From: Prostheceraeus crozeri
Taxonomy: Eukaryota; Platyhelminthes; Polycladida; Euryleptidae
Length of the DNA: 64,000 bases
NCBI GenBank assembly: GCA_907163375.1
Contig: CAJQUW010006277.1
Span: 124,001 to 188,000 of the forward strand
Direction of reading: 5' to 3'
A program made the translations under genes and the position numbers. Of this stretch, positions 1-13,100 are shown one piece after another (position 1 is the stretch's first letter; each line of letters opens with the position of its first letter). The notes beneath the pieces were generated by a model that was given only the letters and a program-made list of their open reading frames with translations, did no database searches and had not been told where the DNA came from.

Positions 1-838
1 ACAATCTCCTTAGGAAACTCAAGAAGAAGGAAGCTCATACTGCGTCAAAAACTCGTTCTAGCATTGAAACAAATGTCCTTGAAATTTCAGAGTTGATTCA
101 AGTATGCGCGGAAAACTAATATGCTAATCAAAATACTGTTCAGCGAGGCCAGACAAGGATATTTGAAGTATTGATCAGCATTGAACTGATCGACTGGTGG
201 TGAATTATTATAAAGAAAAGTGCAGTTGATATACACTAAGCAACAAAATCTAGATCTTCATGTTGAGAACGAAAATGACATTCACAATTTCTTCAATCAA
301 CTGCTTATCAGTTGCAGGTGAGTAATTGATCAAGATCGATCTTTTAATGCCTAATTAGCATTGATTGATAATCTAAAAAAAGTGTTTAGAAACACCGATT
401 CTAGATCATATCTTGCTGGTTGAGCATAGAGTCTTCAGAATCATGAACGTGGAACACTGTGAAACTTTTAACGTCATCGCCAATGCTTCTCAAGTGTGTG
501 AAGAACTTTTTGCTTCCATCAATATCGATGACAGTCATCCGCTAAGATGTTCGTTCTGTAGCAATCTCTTGCACGGTCCACTCGCTCGACTTCTAAGCTG
601 CTGCCTCCAAAAGCGAGAACGAAACGTTACTCCAACTCGTTCATAAATTTTGTAAATAGTCTTCTATTTTTATTCTCTGTTTTACTGTCCAACTGTGTCT
701 TCATACAGCTTTGAGACAATCATGGTTTCTATGCATCTTTACACTACAATATATACTTATTCATTTATTATTATTGCCTTGACAACTGATGTGTGGTGGT
801 GAGGGTTTGATCCTGCCAATTGACAGAGTCGCGTAAGT
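1..838. other. No gene recognised
   Basis: I see no convincing coding exon, RNA gene or complete mobile element here. The longest open frame (413-646, +) has no recognisable motif and looks like chance. The sequence is AT-rich and could be 5' intron or intergenic DNA of the helicase gene that follows. Confidence 0.5.
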
Positions 839-899
839 GGCTCGTAGCTCAGTTGGTTAGAGCACAGGTCTAGTTAAACTTGGTCGAATCCTACCAGCC
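839..899 (+). repeat. tRNA-like sequence, probably SINE head or tRNA relic
   Basis: A near-perfect pol III A box (TAGCTCAGTTGGTTAGAGCA) is followed by a B-box-like GGTCGAATCCT. The ends GGCT and AGCC could pair as a short acceptor stem. The middle does not form a proper anticodon arm and the whole is too short, about 61 nt. It is therefore more likely a tRNA-derived SINE head or tRNA pseudogene than a working tRNA. Confidence 0.6.
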
Positions 900-1329
900 G
901 CACATCTTTTGCATGGCAATCTGATCTGTCGTGTATTTAATCTCATTGTTGTTTATCGATCTGTGCATGTACGTGTTCACCGATTCTTGAAAGAGAAGCA
1001 ATAAAGCCATATTACTTGCAAAAAGTACTCGCAAATGAAGGGCAAAATTTTATGAATGAACAAATAACATTTTTTTATTTTTATGTGCGAATATAGTATA
1101 CATTTATTTATAATACAAAATAATTTTTCGTTGACGTCATCATTTGTATTCTAATTGTTGAAACTCATGGGCAGCTGGTTGAGTCAGCACAAAGGTTGGA
1201 TTTCATTTGGAAGCATGAATGCACAAATTACATTGATAGTTGAAAAAAATTTAGAAGAAAGGAAAACCCAATCAAAAAGTGAGCTTTTGGCAGTTAAGAA
1301 ATAATGGAAGGGACATCAGGTGGGCACAT

Positions 1330-1830
1330 TAACCAGAGCGATGCGCTACCTCGTTGGAGAGTCACGGCTAGATGTTAGACGAGAGGTGTGACTGTCAATC
1401 CATCACTTCTGAGGAAGTGGTCGACCATCCTTCAAGTGGTGGAAATGGCGTCTTCAGCCCATTCTCATGCATCTCCACTGCGAGCGGTATGAAGCGTGAT
1501 GATCCTTGGGCACTTCGCTTGCGTGATTCCGCTGCGCGTGAGCGTGATTATCGGAGCTGGATGAGAGGATGTAGGGCCGCTGCACGATCTCGGCTTCAAG
1601 TGGGAAAGGAACACGTCTTCAGGGCGAGCGTGAAATGACGTTGAGGGAGGGGTCTAGCCTCGCTGCCATTTCAGTGGCGAGAAGAACATCCTGGAGGCAA
1701 TCGTGTCGAGCCTACTAGAGTCCGCATCCGACAACATGGTCCCCGCTTGCTTGGGAGACAACAGAAAGGGTACCGCGCTTGACAGGTGTCCAGGGGGTGT
1801 CGACCAAACGTCTTCGATGTGATGACAGTG
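1330..1830. other. GC-richer patch, unidentified
   Basis: This block is clearly richer in G and C than the AT-rich DNA around it. It has modest open frames on both strands (1372-1638 + and 1654-1920 -), neither with a motif I recognise. The abrupt change of composition suggests an old inserted repeat rather than a host exon, but I cannot assign a family. Confidence 0.3.
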
Positions 1831-2182
1831 AATCAGTCGTCGGAATGAACAATTGATGAGCAATTTTCCGCAAGAAAAGGAAGTATTCACAAGAGATTTG
1901 ATCGGCTCACAAATCTGCATCGATCGTTATCTTGATAGCAAATAAATTGTCAATAGTTCAGGAATACAACTCTTCAGCATATTGCGCGATTTCCGCTGGG
2001 TCTGATAAGTAGCTATGGGCTAAGTGTTGTTCGGAGCATCATTTTTTTAAACTATCACCAGGTCGGTCGTTTCAAATTTTCATAGATAACAGTTATCTTA
2101 TAAGGTTCTCTTTCTGTCAGCAATCACTGTGGGCTCAACGCCCTGACCATCCCATCATGCATTATCAAAGGGAAAAGGGCTT

Positions 2183-2330
2183 CTGTCATTCGTGGCACAT
2201 TTCAAAGCTGTAAATGTCCGTCTGTCATTGAGGAGCCCATTTCGAGAAAATACGAATTCTTCTGTCATTCGGGTGTGTCATTTCGAACCATAGAGAGGTA
2301 AGCTGTCACTTAGGGGCACATTTCAAAAGC
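2183..2330 (+). repeat. Degenerate tandem repeat, about 40 bp, four copies
   Basis: The core CTGTCA begins at 2183, 2222, 2262 and 2303, so the period is 39, 40 and 41 bp. Each copy continues with a G-rich stretch and then a CATTTC-type motif. The copies have drifted and there is no open frame through them. It is a small decayed minisatellite or an internal repeat of an old transposon. Confidence 0.6.
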
Positions 2331-3155
2331 TTTCCACGAAGCCTGCTCTTCCGCGTTCTCATGTTTAATTTGAAAATGTCTCTAATCTTGAGCTGTAACT
2401 AATATAGTCGAATAAAGGTCTATGGATCAATAGATGCGGATGACAACTCTGCTGCTTGAATTTTTGTTCTGACTTTATTAATATATCAATTCTAAGTAAT
2501 TTTAAGTAATAAATAAGATAGTCAACAGGAATAAATTGGTTCAAGAAATATTTCAAGTCTTATTCCGACACAATGATGCCCGTTGATTTATTTAAGTTAT
2601 GGAGCATTTTTGAATTGGGTTTGCTTACTATGTAGTTTTCAGCTTAGTAGCATGTGATCATTTCTGTAGATAACGTATTAATGTAGTTCTAAATTACTTT
2701 TGTAATTTATATAGTTCGTCATCTTGTTTGATATGTTATTAGTTTTCCCTATAGTAGAGTGACATCCATATCTTCAATCGACCATCTGTCTTCAATTCTC
2801 ATGCTCTCATATAATAGAATATTGAATTCGAAGTATCAGTAGCTTATGTGAAATGTCATGCTGATACTTGTAGTCGCCGACGGTTGGTCATTTACTGGTG
2901 ATTGGACTACTATTTACTACGATGTTCATCAATCAAGGAAGACCGGGAGACGACTGTTGGGGACTGATACTGGTGTTGCGCACGCTGAGAGGGACAGAGA
3001 AATGGAGAAGAGCTATCGACTGACCACCGTCCAACATAGAGTAAATGAATAGTACAAATATACATATTGTATATACAATTATCACAATATTACAAGTTTA
3101 ATTGTTTTGATGAAGAAGTCATCTCATTAATTCTATGATGTTATACATCAATGAT

Positions 3156-3400
3156 GGTAGGATAGCTCATTTGGTTAAGGGCCGCGCCTCAGCATGGAGG
3201 TGCAGAAGGTCCGAGGTTCGAGTCATTCCGCTTCGGGAGGTAACACCACTCTCACAGGAGGTTTCTAGCCTTATCCTGATGAGAGCTGCGTGTGTGTGAA
3301 GGCTGTCACATCCCTAGCTCCCTAGTGTTGCTCTGTGTTTTGGGTTTGGCAAAAGCAAAATGTAGCTTTGGAGGACTAGTGTACACCAGTGTCTAGATGA
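3156..3400 (+). mobile_element. tRNA-derived SINE
   Basis: The 5' part carries a pol III A box (GATAGCTCATTTGGTTAAGG) and, about 45 nt on, a good B box (GAGGTTCGAGTC), the usual spacing of a tRNA head. About 170 bp of unique body follow. No clear target duplication is seen, so both ends are approximate. Its sequence differs from the other tRNA-like repeats in the window, so more than one SINE family is present. Confidence 0.6.
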
Positions 3401-6400
3401 GAAATATTGTTTTCGGCATGACAATAACGTCTTAAGGTATCTTCATTAAAACTTTCGAAAAAGTCTTGCATTAATTTGCGTTTCTAATCTCATGACAATA
3501 TCATTAGATCATGACAAGAGTTACAAAAAAGTACACCGGCTGTCCAGAAGAGCGCTGTGGACACGCATTTATAAGACAATGATTGGTTAAATCATAAGAT
3601 CTGTAATGTGAAAACACCCGTTAAATTATCATAAGTGGATTTGCAGCCGCATTTTCTTTCAAGATAGAAGCGTTTGGCATTTTGTGTACAAATGAAACAT
3701 GAGAACTTTGCTTTTGCCAACACATGTTTGTCCCATTTATTCATTGATACATGCGAGTTGCGGGATGAGCAGATTGATTATTTACAATGAAGAGACATCG
3801 GTGAGGCAAAATAAGATTCGTAGGAAAAATAAGAAAAAATGGATCATTAACATCATATTTCTTATCTTCTTTTACAGTCTGTTTTGTTGCATTAATGTGC
3901 TACATGCTGAGGTCGGTTAATCAAGTGATGTACCAACGATTTGAATGCCAAGGTCAATTATTTTCTTTATTCATGTTTAAAGGTCAGTGAAAAAATTCAG
4001 TAAAATTCAGTTGATCATCTTTAGATGCAATGGCTTTGCCCCACTTCAATGTGTTGAGACCTATTGGTAGATAAATATATAATAAAGTTCATTTAAGATT
4101 GTAATGTCTAGTTCTTGATGTGATGAAAATCATGTCTTAACATGTATTTCAGCAAATACAGGTAATTTGAATATAACTGCACAGATTACTTCAGGTAACG
4201 TTCTGTTTTGCCAGGTGTACGAGACTAGCGAGTCAGGATACACCAATTGATTAGTCCAAAAATCCCAATGATTCCTGAATATAGCGCAGTTCTTTCACCA
4301 AAGCCGCTATTCTCCAATTTAGCTTTCAATTTCAGATAACCAGCAGATCATTGCTGTCTTAAGTAGACCTACGCATACTCAGTCCCGCGAAGCTTGTAGC
4401 CAATATTTGTATTTGATTTATTAACACATGAAAAAACAAAGACGGAGATAGAGCACATTAACAGAAGACATCAGGTTCCATTGAACTGAACTCCAACTGC
4501 CCCTGCTAATCAACTAAGCCGACTGTCCCGTTACTCCTCTGGTATCAATTTTGTCAGGCTGAAACTGGGGTGTTCATCTAAATCAGGCTCCACATAGGGT
4601 CTAAAGCTTCTCGGATATTGTTGGCATACTATCAGAGCAGAGAAGTAGCAAAACTGCATAACTAGATGTGTTGTGCACTGATGCTGGACATGACAGACTG
4701 CCTGACTTCACCGGGGACAGAATTCAATGCAATGTTTATTTATCAAGTTTTCCAATGAACGCTCTTTTGGTGGTTGTTGCAGATATTCATCGACAGTTAC
4801 ACGAATTTATTTGCCAGTTGTTTTTCCTCTCCTGCAATACCTAACGGGCTTTCTATAAATTTCTGGTTTGCTGTCTGTGAAAACCTTATAGTAATTTTTG
4901 TTTCTTGCTTACACAGTTTGTCATATTCAGTTTGTGGAATCAGACGTGCAAATGGGCCTGAAGTTTCAGGTCTGGTCCAGCCCAGTTCCGCTCAGAAAAA
5001 GCCGCTTTTGTCGGAGATCTTCCCGTCACTCAGGCCCACTCGGTCCGCAATTAATATATTGGCGATGCATAGGATATTCATGATTGTTCATTTCTCAATA
5101 TCTAAATTTTGAATGCCTAAATTAGATGAATTTTAGCTAGATTTTCGGCAACAGCTAACTAAGATATGTTCATAGCCTAGTTTGTTTATTTCAATGCATG
5201 CATACTTAATTTTAGTGCTTAATCAATTCGATTTATTTCAAATTATGAGAGTATGTATCTCAGTAAGCGATCCCGTAACTGTAGTAAACTACATCTTTTT
5301 AAATTTGTTTACCGATAACTATAATTTTGAGACTTCTGAATTTTTTGCATTACGTTTTGCATTCTAACACGAGAAAAACACTCGATCTCCATAAGTAGCG
5401 CTCTTGTATATGTGTTGTTTCATCCTTTTGCATGTATTTCTATATCACAGTGAGTACTGCTTCAATGAGTGAGAATCCAACAGAGTTACAAATTTGCAGA
5501 GTGACAACAGAGTGACAACAGATGCAGTCACATTAATGTAATCAGCTCTGTGTGATTTTTATTAAAATTTTTCCGCATAACAATACTCAAATTAATAAAT
5601 CATTTCATCTTTACCAAGAATTTTTAGGCGCATCCTGGGCTGCTTTCCGTTCAAAAATTTCATGTCTATCCCGTGGCCGATGTCCGGCCCAGTTATAAGT
5701 CTGCGTAGAGCTGTATCATGTAGGGTATAATGTTATTTGTTAATGGAAGGGCAAGTGATTGAAACAAGCAAGTGAGCGTTGTGATCTACATTGAATCACT
5801 TGCTTCTTTTCTTTGTATCTACCACTGTAAGGCGAAAATTGTGTATTTCTACATATTGATAAAATGCCCAGTGTCTTCAATACTTGAAGAGGTTAAACAA
5901 CCTATCCACAATGTTATTTAGGTAAGTGGAGAATAATGAACCGCCCTTACTCTCCATAGCGGGGATTGGACGCAGTGATGGGTTGTTACACTGATGTGTC
6001 GGGTTCAGTTAGTCCGAATGTCCTAATTTCAGGTTGGTAAAGACATCTTGAGTCACCAATTCTTAATAGCAGTAATCACACAAGCAACTGGAAACATTGC
6101 AAAACTTCAAGTATGGAAGTTCGAGTATAGACGTATGAGTTAAAGAGATCCTTATGCCGAACCGAGCTGAGCTATGTTTTGGAATTGCTTTCAAACAAAA
6201 ACTAGCACTGCCGTTGCTAACCTTAATCAAGACTAACGGCAAAGATGTCAATGAAATAAATGCTTCTCTACATTATAGTGATGATGCATTTATTTCTATT
6301 GTCTGTCATTTGTGAACAAGCTATGTATAGGCCGGCGTATAGTAGACCTATCAGTTTAAATTTTACCCATGTTTTAACCAAGATTATTACTGCTTGTTGG

Positions 6401-7640
6401 TTCGAATCGGCTACAGCAACGTACAGCTGAGTTCCACTCGGCTTGAATATTTCCAAGATGCATCGGCTCGGTGCTCGTATGGACGAGTCGTGTGCATTTC
6501 CAGTATGAATATACAGCGGTAATGAATATTATCTGATGAGGTAAAATTCGGAGTCATTGTAATAAAAGTTCGAAAATACTAATTAATTGCTGTTTCGATT
6601 CAATAATGTTTATGAACGCAATCTTGATCTGTATTATACTGGTAAAATCAAATATTCATCTTCTACTACCATTTATTTTTCGATCAGTTTATTGTACGGC
6701 AAATTCGCTATTGGAAAGCATTAAGTGATCATTTAATATAATACAAAGTGATAAATGAGCGAGTCATGTCACTTGATTTGTTTGGAGGTGTTGTTAAGAG
6801 GGGAATTCAGTCATTTTAATTCGAATCGACACATTTTCTCGATAGACATTAAATTATCCTTTGGAATTAATGACATTTCCAGAATTCTTATCTTAGAACT
6901 AAATATTGTGGCATGGAATTATCATTAGCGCTCAGAAATATGATGGAAGCGATGCGTGCACTGAACTTGTCACGAAACAGATTTGTGTCAGAAAAAGTCT
7001 ATGCGCTCGGTTTAACGAAATATGTTTTTATCAATTTAAGATTGGGGTTAGAATCTAAGACATGTAATCGATTGCAGGTTGTTTGGTCTTTTTGCTCAAA
7101 CTGGCGTGTTTCTTCTAATTCCGTTTGGTTTCAATGATTGAAAGTACTGATTTTAGTCCGCTACTGTTACTGCCGTGGGAATTTATTCAAATTAAAATTG
7201 TATGCTGCATTTCATAGCAATTAACATGTTTTTTAAATATTGGTGACAATAGTGATGGATAGAATACGGCACTGATGTACATCACATGCGTTATTTCAGT
7301 AATAATGCCAATGGGAAATTTTGAACTTAAAGATTTAGTCTTATATTGTGAAATACAATAAAATAATCAAATTCTTTAAAACACCAAACTTTCTCGGCAT
7401 CCAGATTTCACTTATGATTGATTATGAGCTACTTCGCAACACTTCATTTTCGAGTGTTGATGATCCAGTGATTTGCAAGGATCTTGTTTCGCACGCCATT
7501 TTTGTAGTTTCCGATGAGTTTGTATCCACGGAGCACATGAATGAGTGATATAAGAAGGCAGTTTAGGTTTTGGTTACCTATCAGCATTAGCATGTCAGAT
7601 TCGTATACTTTTCCATTACTTTCATCTCGTTACTAAAGGA
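3401..7640. other. No gene recognised
   Basis: AT-rich DNA without identifiable transposon or exon. A slightly GC-richer open stretch near 4915-5050 (+) was examined as a possible upstream helicase exon. It does not contain the ATP-binding or Ib motifs expected there and is not called. Confidence 0.4.
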
Positions 7641-8230
7641 ATCGGTTTATAGTTGTTGTTTTACCCGGGTCTGTCCAGCGGATAGGAGGCTTCGTATCAA
7701 GACAATGTGAAGCGACACACTCAGCAAGCAAATACATGCCAACTGCTGGGGAGGAGTGCCCGGCGGGGGATATGGTTATTCCGATGCCACCTGGGTGCTA
7801 CCATGTCTATGACAAAGCTCAACATTGATCGGGGAGGTGGCAACCCCAAGGGTCCTACCCCAATCCCCTCCGAAGAGGGGCGGTGGTCATCGGGGACTTT
7901 GGACAAGGCATATCGAGATATGCCACAAGGGAGGACGCTTAAAGGGCTTTGTTGCATATCCAAACAGATAATATTCGGCTGTCAGGATCCTCCGCAAACA
8001 TCAACTTCGTATAGCCACTGAAGAAAAGCAATGAGAATAACACATCAAGTTTCAACACTAGAGACGCAATGGTTCCTTTTAGTTGCATCTTAGGACACGT
8101 AGAGGACCGTTGGTTCTACTTTATTCAGTCCCGGGAACCGCACGGGGGACGGCCTATAGTCTAGTTCACACCGAATGAGAATTGCCTGCAAGTTGTTCAG
8201 GTCAGCTGAGAACAATATGAAGCATCCTTA
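7641..8230. other. GC-rich patch, probable transposon relic
   Basis: Composition rises sharply compared with both sides, with runs of G and C and small inverted repeats (for example CCCCTCC with GAGGGG near 7865-7880). Frames at 7707-8021 (+) and 7721-7963 (-) show no known domain. It resembles the untranslated ends of GC-rich retrotransposons, but this is only an inference from composition. Confidence 0.3.
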
Positions 8231-8532
8231 ACATCCAATCATTCCTCGCCAGTCAGCAAGAAGTGGACAGTATTTCATCGAACTTGCGAGGACTTCCAGA
8301 CGACAGCGTCAATTTCAGGTTTATGTTGCCAGATACCTAAATGGTTTTTGTACTTAAGTGAATTTCAATTGGTGCATTTTGTCTGTTTGTCAATTTTCTT
8401 GGTTTCTTTGTGTGTCATGTGAACAGCAAGTTGTACTTACTTGATTGTTATTACTTGGAAATATGAACGCTTTCTTTCTTTCTTAGTTGCACAATTGAGG
8501 GTTGAGCCAATTATTATCTTTTGTCATTTCAG

Positions 8533-8794
8533 GGTGTTGGCCATATCAAAGACGCTCCAGCTGCTCCGTTATTGGTTCTTGATGAAGCTGATCGTCTTCT
8601 GGAATCAGGACATTTCGCCGAAGTTCGTTCGTTCTTGGAACGGGTTCGTGTCACTCCAGTCAAACTTGGCGCAAAGAAGCAAAGACAGTCGTTCATATTT
8701 TCTGCAACACTTACGTTCATTCATGCTGCCCCTAAACGAAAACTGAAAGTCAAGGCGAAAAATAGGAAGGCTCTCACTGTTGATGATCGTGTTA
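8533..8794 (+). CDS. DDX24: DDX24/Mak5-family DEAD-box RNA helicase, exon with motifs II and III
   Basis: This exon encodes 87 residues of the first RecA-like domain. It contains the Walker B motif LVLDEADRLLESGHFAE (Mg-ATP binding and hydrolysis) and motif III, IFSATLT, which couples ATP hydrolysis to unwinding. The following HAAPKRKL is typical of DDX24 rather than other DEAD-box proteins. The exon starts after the acceptor tttcag at 8532 and ends before the donor gtaagt at 8795 (phase 0 in, phase 1 out). Family knowledge: DDX24/Mak5 acts in nucleolar large-subunit ribosome biogenesis. Earlier exons (Q motif, P-loop, Ia, Ib) were not found in the window and probably lie upstream. The reading frame continues exactly into the exon at 37608. 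Confidence 0.9.
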
Positions 8795-9654
8795 GTAAGT
8801 ATCAGAATATTTGCTTTGTGATTGATGAAAGATAGAGGAACAATAGAAGATCAATAAAACAATTGCATGAGTCATGATTAACCCTTCGAGACTTGAGCTT
8901 TTTTCATACCCTGAGAGATCTCCAGTAAATCTCTGTCATAAGTTTTTATTTTTGCTGCTTGAATCGCTGTTAAGACATCAAACATTTTTTTTTAAAAAAG
9001 AGAATGTTTAGATGTTTGCATAGTGTTTAACGTTGCTTTCGATCTTTTGAATGCCGTTTAGTCATCTTAGTAAACATAATATAGTGTTCTTATAAATCAA
9101 AGACATTTTGGCACACGATTAGTATTATCAGGAAGCGGTTTCTCGATGCTATCATTACAGTATAACCTCAGATAGTTAAAATCTACTGAAGTTGATTAAC
9201 TACGTGTAGCAGAATCATCATTCATGTTCAAAATTCATAATATTTTCCACACCTATCTGAAGTGGACCTACTACAGCCATAACTCTTTACAGTGCTTCAT
9301 TCTCAAAAACGCTGTGGAGATCTCAAATTCATCATTAACTGCATTGAGAGGTTGCTAAGTGGTATGTCTTTGGTGTCGAACCATGAATATTCGAAGTTGC
9401 TCAAGTGGGCCAGTCAGCCTCGTGCGATCACACGCGTAATTATTTACACGAGCATGGTGTAAACCAGTACTAGGTATTGTCATTTTTCAAAAAAAAATTG
9501 AACGCTTCTTTTTTGTTTAAAGCCATAATGTCTCAATATATTGATAGTAAAATCTGATAAGTATGAAAAACTAACATTCCGGTCGTCGTGACCTATGTCA
9601 AGGGTTGCAATATCTGCGATAGGACAATGACGTTGAATAATAATGAAAGACCGC

Positions 9655-10130
9655 TAAAGATTACCGTCTCTGAATGACGGAGTTTGGTTGGTCCTCATTT
9701 CCCCTTTACACCGGCGGCACACGAATGCAGCTGCTGCGGTTGACAGGCGATCCGCAATACCACAGCAACGCTTGTGATCCCAAATTGTCTGCCGGACATG
9801 GAACCAATAGTTCATGTTCCCACTCTCAGTTTGTCAACCATCTCACCTCTGCGCAACGCATCAGGCAACGTCCCGTCATTAGCCGCTGCGCAAGAAGTCC
9901 CGTTTCCCACATCAGGGTTCCACTACCCTCCCGAATTGTCCAGGTAAACCAGGTCATTTACAGCCGCTCAGCTGTGGTTGATTTAGCGACTACCGGCGGG
10001 TAAAGATGGCGATATCCGGGGAACACGACGTACAAAGGCCACCAAGTTCAAAAGGGGGTCGGAACTTGCACCTAGTGAACTCGTGGACGTTCAACCATTG
10101 CTCCCCAATGCCGTGACGTATAATTTGTAA
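9655..10130. other. GC-rich patch, unidentified
   Basis: A block of balanced to GC-rich composition inside AT-rich intron. The frame 9674-10003 (+) has no domain I recognise. It may be a fragment of the same kind of element as the GC-rich patch at 7641-8230, but I see no clear shared sequence between them. Confidence 0.25.
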
Positions 10131-13100
10131 TGTTAGTTATTTGGCTTCATACCGTTTATGATAGCAGTAGAGGTTTTGTTTGATAATGCATATATATAAT
10201 TGAGGTTTGACAGTGTCGCCGCACATAGAAGGGTTAAATCGAAAAAAATTAAAAGATTTTCGTGAAGTTTAATTCACGAGATATGAAAGCTGACGTAAAA
10301 ATTTCCCGGTCTACAGGAATCCGCAGATTCATTACTCATGCCTGCGGACCATGTGAGTTGCATGTATAGATTACATGCCAATGATAGAAGTACACTTTGA
10401 GATTGTTAATGAATTATGCCATGAATTCAGTGGGGTGTTTTTTACAACAAAAGTAACAGAAAGTAGCTAATAGACTTACTTATGAACTAGGATTTGTAAG
10501 AAAGTGTTTATATTTCTTGAAATGGAAACACAAAATACAGAATTGATATGCACAAGGACGATGTAAACACTAATTGATAAGAAAATTACAAATACTGCAT
10601 AGTATGCTAGTGGAGGTAGGACGGCACAAACACATTTCGAATTTGTACTAAAAGTAGAACATTTTAACGGAAGGATGTATTGTTCTAGCTTGATGTCCAG
10701 GGAAAGACGGAATGCTGACGCTGAAGTGTGGCACATGTTGGTATTCTTAGCACGTGAGAGCTAGACAGTCTATCTGGCACGTGGTGATGTAATGAATGCT
10801 CAGCGAGGGATCCCGCAGCGCTTAACAATTTGCTGGCAGTCTTTTCCATTTTGGTGCGAAGAGACGGACACATCATTGACAATCAAAGACACAAATTAGT
10901 CTGTGACCCCTACGTTGGAACTTTTCTAGCTTATCCATCAAAGAAATCAAAGATTAAAATGATCAGTCATGTCCTCACAACGAAATGTGACGATTAAGGA
11001 TCTAAATCAATCAGTCATTAAATCAAATGCTAGTATATACAGTATTCTGTCACTTCATTTACGATGTATATTTGTCGAAAAATTTCAATCATTCTTCCAC
11101 CTCTTTCCAACTATCCCCAAGAGCACCTAGTGACCTTAGCAAAATGGCACTCTTAAATGATTTAATTTCTAGGACGTATTCATAATCATATAAATTATTC
11201 AGTCAAATGATGGAATCAAGACATGTATCATGATACGAAGAACCGAAAATCGTGGAAATTTAGCAATGGTAGTCATGTTATGAGGGACACGGACGAATCA
11301 ATAAACAGGCATTCAAAAAACAGTTTATCATCACATTTTGAGAGGCATTAAGAAATGTCAAACAAGTTGCCCCAGCTTATTGATACGAGCCTTCTGTTGT
11401 TGTTTTCAACCTTTCACATCTTTTATCTCCTGTTCTGAGGTGGTGCGTTTTAGAATTGCATGTTTTTCATAATTCAACATTCTACGCAGTATTGATGCGA
11501 ATTACTGCCAATGCGATTCAAAAGAAATAAATCCTCGCATGTAACAAAGCTAGGAAGATATTCATAATGCCGTTTTGATTCTAAATTTTGGATATTGTGA
11601 AGCGAGAAATGTTTGATACTTAATGTGGATATAGCTATCATTTGTTACAAGTACTTTCAAGTTGATCTCAGATATTTCGTTTTTCTCGACTCATCTGGGC
11701 TTGATGGGTTCAGATTTGATGTCTCAGTCTTGCGACACTCAATGTGCCAATGACTCTTAATCAATTATGCTATCAACTCTGTTGTAAATATAACATATAA
11801 TAAATACAACAAATAAAACTTATGATAAATAATAATGTGATGACAACTCATTAAAATATGATTCTTATAATACTGCATAATAACTCTTTCATAATAACTT
11901 GCATGCGTTTTCGAAGGGCGTCGAGTCTGATAATATCACAAGTACATAGATTCGAGCTAGATGGAAAATGTTGTGTCTGTGGCCGGACTTAAGAGATAAA
12001 CAAATATGAAAAACCTGATTAATAACGGAATACTCGAAGTATATGAAAGTCTGGTGCGAAAGTGTCGTAAGTCCACACTGTTTATTCTTTTCACTATTGT
12101 TAAAGTTGGAAACATAGATTTTGTTATTTTTGGAAACGGTTCTATTGTATAATTGCAGCATTTTTTGATGTATTTTTGTTCAAATTATTAACATATTAAG
12201 GGAATCATTTTGGATAATAATTCTCTGAAAGCGTCCTAACTTGACATAGTAGGTTTTTATTGACTACTTACTGATAAATCCGATCATATGATGATTATAT
12301 TACAGCATGCATTACCGCAACTTCAAATACATCCAAATACCATCGAAAAGTATATACAGGAGCTGATACGCATATTACCAAAACTGACATACCAGTGCAT
12401 GTACTGCATATTGGCATATCATCCATGTGTGATACTGATGACTGGTCAGCTGATTTAAGGCGAATGAATCGTTGCAAATACATGTAAACAGCTTATATGC
12501 GGCTGGGAAATGTCATGATCTTCATTGCTTAATTGAGATGTGCAGTTTTCATGCACCGATCATCCGTTTATGTTACGCACTTCAATTCAGATATATTTAG
12601 AATCAGACAATTTCTTTGTGAAATCTGCGCATTCACTAAAATGTCCTTTATCGAAGTATTTATTGCTTCGTTTATCCTTGAAAATGTGATATCGACAAAT
12701 AACTCGATCACTGAATGCGTCTGTCATCAGTGTAATGATAAGCCACTTAACGCGAAGCAAGAGTAGTCATTGAAGCTCAAAGTTTCATATGTTCAGGTTT
12801 GTGTCACTTTCAATCTGCAATTGCTCATTTGTATTTTGTTGAGTGGAAAAATTTCTCGATTTCTGCCGTACCTCTCCAACTTTTTAGCTGTCGGAACTTT
12901 GCAAATTGCAAATGCTAAGTAGTTGAACTTCTAGTGAGTTTCTAAATGAATTACAACAATCCAAGCTCTTCACTTAAATGAAAAGCGTGAAGCGAAATAG
13001 CTTATTTGAAACTATGCAACTCCCGCTTGAAAGCCGATGCTGGATATGTACTAGGTAAATGAAAAAAGAAGATTATCCCGAACAATGGCAACAGATGAAA

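Noticed and set aside
4898-5112. Possible upstream helicase or other host exon
   Set aside because: It is slightly GC-richer and open in two frames, but has no helicase motif and no convincing acceptor/donor pair.
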